Shown: positions 57,839 to 64,000 of the stretch, piece after piece
Numbering within the stretch: position 1 is the stretch's first letter
Layout of the letters: each line of letters begins with the position of its first letter
Origin: Tragulus kanchil
Lineage: Eukaryota; Chordata; Mammalia; Artiodactyla; Tragulidae
Reading direction: 5' to 3'
Assembly: GCA_022376925.1 (NCBI GenBank)
Contig: JAIOJX010000002.1
Coordinates: 133,310,831-133,374,830 of the forward strand
DNA: 64,000 nt
The notes under the pieces: model-generated
The model's database searches: none
What the model saw: only the letters and a program-made list of their open reading frames with translations
Told to the model about the DNA's origin: nothing
Position numbers and translations under genes: made by a program

Positions 57839-58169
57839 GATCTCTCCACTCTTCAAGTAAAGCTGCCAACACTGTCAACTCTGTCTTACACATTTTTTGT
57901 ATGTTCAAAAGTCAGAGGAAAGGAGCAAGACAAGGAAAGAGAAATAAACTGAATGTAGCCCAATCGACTACAGGGTGTGTAACTCTCCCTTACTAGACCA
58001 CCCAGGACTCTGGTTAAACTTGTCCAATGATAAAACACTCTGAGGTGAGACAGTTCATTCCATTTTAAGACAACTTGCTCAAAAAATTCTGTACACTGAG
58101 GCACGCCACCCCCTTCTCCAATGTCTCCCCTCCTCTCTCAAGGCTTACAGCGAAGCGTGATCACAGTCC

Positions 58170-60315
58170 TCAGGGAGGGCTGGCCCATGTGTACAACAAC
58201 AATGGCCACTACCAGCACATGGATGTTTACAACTGAGGCGGGCCTGCATCTGTCCTTTTCCAGCATCCTTCCTTCAGTCCAGATTAAGTAAGCACCTCCA
58301 ACAAAACAGTGCTGGATAACACAAACTCGCTACCCTTGAGGGCCCCGCAGTGGAGTGGAGACAGACATGAACAGGTTTAGGAAACAGAAGCCTCTTGCCT
58401 CTGAGAGGAAATTTCTCTATACTTCTGACAGTTACACAATATGAGGATTATCTGATCCTTGGAAGAATGTATGACTAAATTCATCCAACTCTGTTATCTT
58501 TGGAGGGGGGGAACAGACAGTTCTTTTAATAACTGTTTTAATATCTCCCTCCATTATCAGTCAGCCAGGTTTTCTTACTGTAACATCATTAAGTTTGTTT
58601 TGTTTAAAGCTGTGGATTTTATCAGTGACAGGCAGACATGCAGCAAAGAGGGTTATTTACCCCAAACTCATGTAGATATTTAACACTAAAAATTCACACA
58701 GGGTTGGTTTTTGAAACCTGACAAAAATGATTCAAAAATCTGTCTGGAGATCTTTTAAGTAAAAGCAAAGATAATTCACTTCTTACCCAAGGTGCTTAGT
58801 ACTTCTCGGCACTGGTTTTAATCATGTCTAATACTGCAGACATACAAATGTTTCACAGTGGGAGGAAAAAATAGCATGAAAAGAACAAGCAAGGACAATG
58901 CCATTTGGTACCAGTAACAGAACCGATGAAACAACACAAAACAGACCATAAGACTCTGCCTGTGGAGAACGCTTTTATAAATAAGCACTGTGATAATGAG
59001 ATTGGGGTAACAACACCAGTTATCACTCACAGCACTGATGGTACATCAGGCCCTCGGCCAAGTTTTTCTCTTGTTTTAAAAACACCAAATGAGGAAGACA
59101 TATTCTTAACCCCATTTTACACAGAGTTTACTCTAAGCCCAAAGTTAAGTGCTCAAGGTCCCAGAGCTAATAAGTGGTGCAGCCAGGATGGGGACACAGG
59201 CTGTCTGGCTCCCCAGTCACTATACTAAAGCCCCCCTGCCTAAACGATCATCTCAGGGAGGGCTGGCCCATGTGTACAACAACAATGGCCACTACCAGCA
59301 CATGGATGTTTACAACTGAGGCGGGCCTGCATCTGTCCTTTTCCAGCATCCTTCCTTCAGTCCAGATTAAGTAAGCACCTCCAACAAAACAGTGCTGGAT
59401 AACACAAACTCGCTACCCTTGAGGGCCCCGCAGTGGAGTGGAGACAGACATGAACAGGTTTAGGAAACAGAAGCCTCTTGCCTCTGAGAGGAAATTTCTC
59501 TATACTTCTGACAGTTACACAATATGAGGATTATCTGATCCTTGGAAGAATGTATGACTAAATTCATCCAACTCTGTTATCTTTGGAGGGGGGGAACAGA
59601 CAGTTCTTTTAATAACTGTTTTAATATCTCCCTCCATTATCAGTCAGCCAGGTTTTCTTACTGTAACATCATTAAGTTTGTTTTGTTTAAAGCTGTGGAT
59701 TTTATCAGTGACAGGCAGACATGCAGCAAAGAGGGTTATTTACCCCAAACTCATGTAGATATTTAACACTAAAAATTCACACAGGGTTGGTTTTTGAAAC
59801 CTGACAAAAATGATTCAAAAATCTGTCTGGAGATCTTTTAAGTAAAAGCAAAGATAATTCACTTCTTACCCAAGGTGCTTAGTACTTCTCGGCACTGGTT
59901 TTAATCATGTCTAATACTGCAGACATACAAATGTTTCACAGTGGGAGGAAAAAATAGCATGAAAAGAACAAGCAAGGACAATGCCATTTGGTACCAGTAA
60001 CAGAACCGATGAAACAACACAAAACAGACCATAAGACTCTGCCTGTGGAGAACGCTTTTATAAATAAGCACTGTGATAATGAGATTGGGGTAACAACACC
60101 AGTTATCACTCACAGCACTGATGGTACATCAGGCCCTCGGCCAAGTTTTTCTCTTGTTTTTAAAAACACCAAATGAGGAAGACATATTCTTAACCCCATT
60201 TTACACAGAGTTTACTCTAAGCCCAAAGTTAAGTGCTCAAGGTCCCAGAGCTAATAAGTGGTGCAGCCAGGATGGGGACACAGGCTGTCTGGCTCCCCAG
60301 TCACTATACAAGATG
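58170..60315. repeat. Tandem duplicate 15
   Basis: Copy A is 58170-59252 and copy B 59253-60315, offset 1083, with one T-run difference (59075 versus 60159). About 25 bases at the end of copy A (59226-59250) have no match in copy B. Confidence 0.95.
59085..59225 (-). mobile_element. MIR element (second copy at 60168-60308)
   Basis: CCCATTTTACACAGAGTTTAC, AGTGCTCAAGGTCCCAGAGC, TAATAAGTGGTGCAGCCAGG and GCTGTCTGGCTCC are reversed MIR landmarks. Confidence 0.75.
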
Positions 60316-60407
60316 GGAAATCTCAGCCCTTAAAACATATCCCCACTTTACACATGCACTAAACGAAACCCAACTCCAAATGACTGGAAAAAGTAATTTA
60401 TTACTAT

Positions 60408-60732
60408 AAATTAAAGATTTATTTATTTATTTACTTTGAGCGGGGGGCGGGCTGGGGAGGGAGGGGAGCGGGCGGGCCACTTCCATTGGTCTTTCATTTC
60501 TCTATTTTCATCCGTCTTTGTTCGTTGGCTCCTGTGGGCCTCCCATCGCGGTGGCGTCTGTCGTTGCAGAGCGCCGGCTCTGGGCGCATGCGCTCCAGAG
60601 CTCGGGCTCGGTGATTGGACACATCAGTCCAGCCGCTCCGCGGCACGTGGGATCTTCCCAGGCCAGGGATCAACCGGCGCCCCTTGCACTGCAAGGCGGT
60701 GTCCTTAACCACTGGACCACCAGGGGAAGCCC
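60408..60732 (-). mobile_element. Young CHR-like SINE
   Basis: Minus-oriented full copy: GATTTATTTATTTATTTAC, G-rich stretch, reversed head ending GGGGAAGCCC. Target duplication TATTACTAT at 60399-60407 and 60733-60741. Confidence 0.92.
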
Positions 60733-61410
60733 TATTACTATTTTAGAATGTAACAGAAAAAACTAACAAAAAATAAAATAGAAAATTATCTTATACGAAA
60801 GCCTAACTTTTCAGCTATATAGTAATGAAAACAGTTAAGGAAAAGGGACAGGTTCAAAAATATTAAAACCTTCTATAATATACAAAAGTAACAAATCTAA
60901 AAGAGCAACAGACTGAGAGAAGTATCTATATCAAGTACCTCAAGACCTACAAAGATGTTACCTAAGCACATCTACACTATTCTATAAAGAGCTGCCATAA
61001 AGTTTTCAAAAAAAAAAGAAAAGAACCTTCATACTTCCAAGAGACACCAGGACCAAGGAAGATTTATTTCTGTAATGAGGAGGGGTTCAACATATGAAAA
61101 TCATTCAACGTCATATGCCGCATCAATGCAATGAATGAAAACTACCACTCAGTCATCTCAATTGATTCAGAAAAAGCACTTGACAAAGTTTAACATTCTT
61201 TCATGATAAAGACAATCAAACTAAGAAAAGAAGGACACTTAATATATAAAGGCCATATGTGAAGAGTGCACAACTAATGTCAGACTCAATGGTGAAACAC
61301 TGAAAGCTTTTCCTCTAAGATGAAAAAACAAGACAAGGATGCCCATTTTCACCACCTCCATTCAACAGAATACTGGAATTTCTAGCCACAAAAACTAGGC
61401 AAGAAAGGGG

Positions 61411-61632
61411 AAGGGGTGACAGAAGGGAACAAATTAAGAGTCTGGAATTAGCAGATACAAACAGATGGGCAAGGTCCTACTGTATAGCACAGAGAACTAT
61501 ATTCAACATCTGATAATAAACTATAAATAGAAAAGAATATGAAAAAGAATATAATATAACCAAATCACTTTGCTCTACACCAGAAACTAACACAACATTG
61601 AAATCAACCAAGCTTTATTTGGGAAAAAAAAA
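61411..61632 (+). mobile_element. Short L1 3'-end insertion within L1
   Basis: ACTGTATAGCACAGAGAACTA, CACTTTGCTCTACACCAG and AACTAACACAACATTGAAATC, ending in an A-run, are an artiodactyl L1 3' UTR end lying inside older L1 ORF2 sequence. Confidence 0.7.
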
Positions 61633-62298
61633 AGGTATCCTAACACAAGGAAGATATAAAACTGCCTGCAGAAAACATGATGTTTTATGTAGAAAACCCT
61701 GAGAATTCACAGAAAACTGAGAAAGCTAGCAGATGAATTCAGCAAAATGCAGGATATAATATCAACACACACACAAAAAATCACTTCCACTTCTATACAC
61801 TAACAATGAGCAATCCAAAAAGGAAATTATGAAAACAGTTCCATGTATAACAACATCAAAAAGACTAAAATACCTAGGATAAATTTAACCAAAGAGGTGA
61901 GAAACTTAAATGAAAACTACAAAACTTGAGTGAAGAAAATTAAAGACCACATATTTTTAAAAGACATTCCAGTTCATGGATTGGAAGAATGTTGTTACAA
62001 CGATTCTACACAAAACAACTGACAGATTTCAATGCAATCCCTATAAAAATCCCACTGCCATTTTCTGCAGAAATAAAAACCTATTCTGAAGTTCATATGG
62101 AATCTTCAGGGACTTCAAAGCCAAAACAATCTTGAAAAAGAAGAACAAATTTGAAGGACTCAAACCTCTGATTTCAAACCTTACTACACAGCTACAGTGA
62201 TCAAAACAGTGTGGTGAAACACAGACAGGAAACAGACAGGTATACAAATCAACGGAAAAGAAGAAAGAGCCCAGAAATAACCCTCATACGTACAACTA

Positions 62299-62568
62299 AT
62301 TTTTTTTTTAATTTTGGCCTCTTTTACTAGTTTTTTATTTATTTGTTTTCATCCATCTTTATTCTTTGGCCTGTGTGGGCCTCCCATTGCAGTGGCCTCT
62401 CTCGCTGCAGAGCACTGGCTCCGGGCGCACACGCCCCAGAGCACTGACGCACAACTGGACACACCGGTCCAGCCACTCCATGGGATCTTCCAGGACCAGG
62501 GATCGAACCAGTGCCCCTTGCACTGCAAGGTGGACTCTCTACCCACTGGATTACCAGGCAAGCCTCCA
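62299..62568 (-). mobile_element. Older CHR-like SINE inside L1
   Basis: Minus orientation, T-run and GGCCTCTTTTACTAG, GGCCTGTGTGGGCCTCCCATTG, ending TACCAGGCAAGCC. The L1 target recurs in aged form (CGTACAACTAATTTTT and CATACAATTGATTTTT). Confidence 0.88.
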
Positions 62569-63006
62569 TACAATTGATTTTTGACAAGGGCACCAAGACC
62601 ATTTAACAAAGAAAAAACAGTAGTCTTTCCAACAATGGTGCTGGGAAAACGAAACACCCACATACAAAAGAACAAGGCTGTAACCTTACCTTACACCACA
62701 CACAAAAGCTAATTCAAAATGGATCAAAGACCCCCAGATTAAAAACTTTTTAGTAGAAAACATAGAGGCAAAACCTCATGGCATTATATTTGGCAATGAC
62801 TACTTAGATATGACACCAAAAGCACAGGCAACAGAAGGAAAAAAGGAAAAGTAAATTGGACTTCATCCAAACCTTTCCATCCATAAAACCTTTGTTGACT
62901 TGGGACAGTTACCAAGAGAGTGAAACTACCCACAGTATGGGAGAAAATACTTGCTAAGCACATATCTTAAGGAATTAACATCCATAATATATAAAGAACT
63001 CCTACA

Positions 63007-63033
63007 ACTCAACAACAACAACAACAACAACAA
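63007..63033 (+). repeat. (CAA)n microsatellite
   Basis: About nine CAA/ACA units within L1 sequence. Confidence 0.85.
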
Positions 63034-63932
63034 TTGAAATCAAACAACAAAATCCAATTAAAAAATGAGGAAAGTACCTGGATGGACATTTCTCCAAAGA
63101 AGATCGGCAAATACCAGTAAGCACTTGAAAAGATAGTCCATGTAAAAGTTAAAAGTAAAATAAAGGTTTAAAAAAAAAAAAATACAAAAAAAAAAAAAAG
63201 ACAAGACAGTCCAGGTCAGCAGGTTAAGTCATTAGTGACTAATGATCACTAGTCATTAGAGTAATGTGGATCAAAACTACAATAACATTTCACACATGCT
63301 ACAATGGCTATTACTTGGGAATAACCATGGAAAACAGCGAGTGTTGCCAAGGATGTGGAGATACTGGAAATTTCATGCATTGCTGGTGGAAACGCAAAGA
63401 GGTGCGCCCATGTGGGAAACAGTCTGGCAGTTTCTCAAAAAGTTAAACACAGACTCACTGTATGATCTAAAAGAATCTCAAACAGGGACACATGCAGATA
63501 TCTGTCAGCCTATGTTCACACCGTCATTATTCACAACAGCCAAAAAAACAGAAACAACCGTTGTCCATTGACAACAACTAGCTGTCCATCAACAGATGAA
63601 CAAAATGTAGTATCTACATATAAAGAAACATTATTCAGCCAGAAAAGGAAATGAAATTCTGCTACATGCTACAACATGGATGAATACTGAAAACATTCTG
63701 AATTATGTAAATGAGACACAAAAGGATTTTGCGTATTGTACTGTATGATTCTGTCTATACTGGGTACCCAGAATTGGCAGATTCACACAGACAGAAAGTA
63801 GAAGACAGGCTATCAGAGACTAGATGGGAATCCTTACTGCAGAGAACTTCTGCTTGGGATGATGAAAAGTTCTGGATAGTGGCTGATGGCTGCATAACAC
63901 TGTGAATGTACTTAAGATCACTGATTTGTACT

Positions 63933-64000
63933 TTTTTTTCTCTTTTAAACATTTATTTATTTATTTATTTTGAGGGGGTGGTGGGTCACTTCTATTGGTC
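63933..64000 (-). mobile_element. CHR-like SINE tail, cut by window end
   Basis: T-run, TTTATTTATTTATTTATTT and the G-rich piece ending in CACTTCTATTGGTC match the reversed 3' part of the young SINE. The head lies beyond the window. Confidence 0.85.

Larger units (their letters stand above)
61060..63928 (+). mobile_element. L1 ORF2 3' half to 3' end, interrupted
   Basis: GTTCAACATATGAAAATCATTC, GATTCAGAAAAAGCACTTGAC, AATGGTGAAACACTGAAAGC and CCTAGGATAAATTTAACC follow L1 ORF2 order from the reverse transcriptase onward, then 3' blocks to about 63928. Frames are broken by stops and indels. Interrupted by an L1 3'-end insertion at about 61411-61632 and a SINE at about 62299-62568. Confidence 0.88.
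21788..64000 (-). other. USP31: Presumed USP31 intron 1 (to window end)
   Basis: No exon 1 with the Cys box was found and no CpG-rich first exon is visible, so the rest of the window is taken as intron 1 of USP31 (inference, consistent with a long first intron in mammals). It holds twelve of the fifteen tandem duplicates and most of the SINEs. Stretches without recognisable repeats include 31.1-32.4 kb, 34.5-34.7 kb, 37.5-37.9 kb, 39.0-39.4 kb, 47.7-48.1 kb, 52-54.4 kb, 57.2-57.5 kb and 60.8-61.05 kb; I see no gene in them. Confidence 0.7.

Noticed and set aside
7644..60315. CRISPR array or satellite DNA as explanation for the repeats
   Set aside because: Each unit is about 1.1 kb, occurs two (locally three) times and differs from the other units; there are no short regular repeats with spacers and no common monomer.
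61060..63928. Intact L1 ORF2
   Set aside because: Multiple stops, frameshifts and two insertions; no open frame above about 100 codons.
21788..64000. USP31 exon 1 with the Cys box
   Set aside because: Searched the minus strand by eye for a GNTCFMN-type motif and a GC-rich first exon; not found, so it is assumed to lie outside the window.

Overview
Vertebrate nuclear DNA from an even-toed ungulate, almost certainly a ruminant. The evidence is many tRNA-derived SINEs of the Bov-tA and CHR types, 3' ends of the BovB LINE, a cattle-type mariner, L1 fragments, and a GT-AG split gene on the minus strand. There are no bacterial operons, no CRISPR and no long intact ORF. A very homogeneous CHR-like SINE with perfect target-site duplications looks recently active. 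It is not one I recognise as typical of cattle or sheep, so the animal may be a less-sampled ruminant lineage (weak inference).

The only gene I can support is USP31 (ubiquitin-specific peptidase 31), read right to left. Ten coding exons were assembled by hand: exon 2 at 21650-21787, exon 3 at 19138-19226, exon 4 at 18956-19048 (identical copy at 17872-17964), exon 5 at 17055-17190, exon 6 at 13858-14002, exon 7 at 6520-6697, exon 8 at 3168-3279, exon 9 at 2469-2563, exon 10 at 1002-1079 and the start of exon 11 at 1-56. All observed junctions are GT-AG and the phases agree. Together they give 1120 nt, about 373 codons, of open frame in the USP catalytic region. Exon numbers assume that exon 1 (catalytic Cys box) lies beyond the right edge, so 21788-64000 would be intron 1.

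The most striking structure is not a gene. Fifteen stretches of about 1.06-1.22 kb are each present twice in direct tandem, nearly identical, between 7.6 and 60.3 kb, adding about 16.8 kb. In two places the pairs overlap, so some sequence occurs three times. The copies differ mainly by homopolymer indels, by noisy ends, and by substitutions concentrated in interspersed repeats. One pair duplicates USP31 exons 3 and 4, and in one copy exon 3 carries two 1-base deletions that break the frame. The best reading is an assembly or gap-filling artefact (unmerged contig or read overlaps), not biology.

Layout: 1-21.8 kb, USP31 exons and introns with SINE, L2, MIR, MER5, L1 and one mariner copy; 21.8-64 kb, presumed intron 1, dense in SINEs, L1 and BovB ends, with most of the tandem duplicates. 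I found no convincing new biological system.
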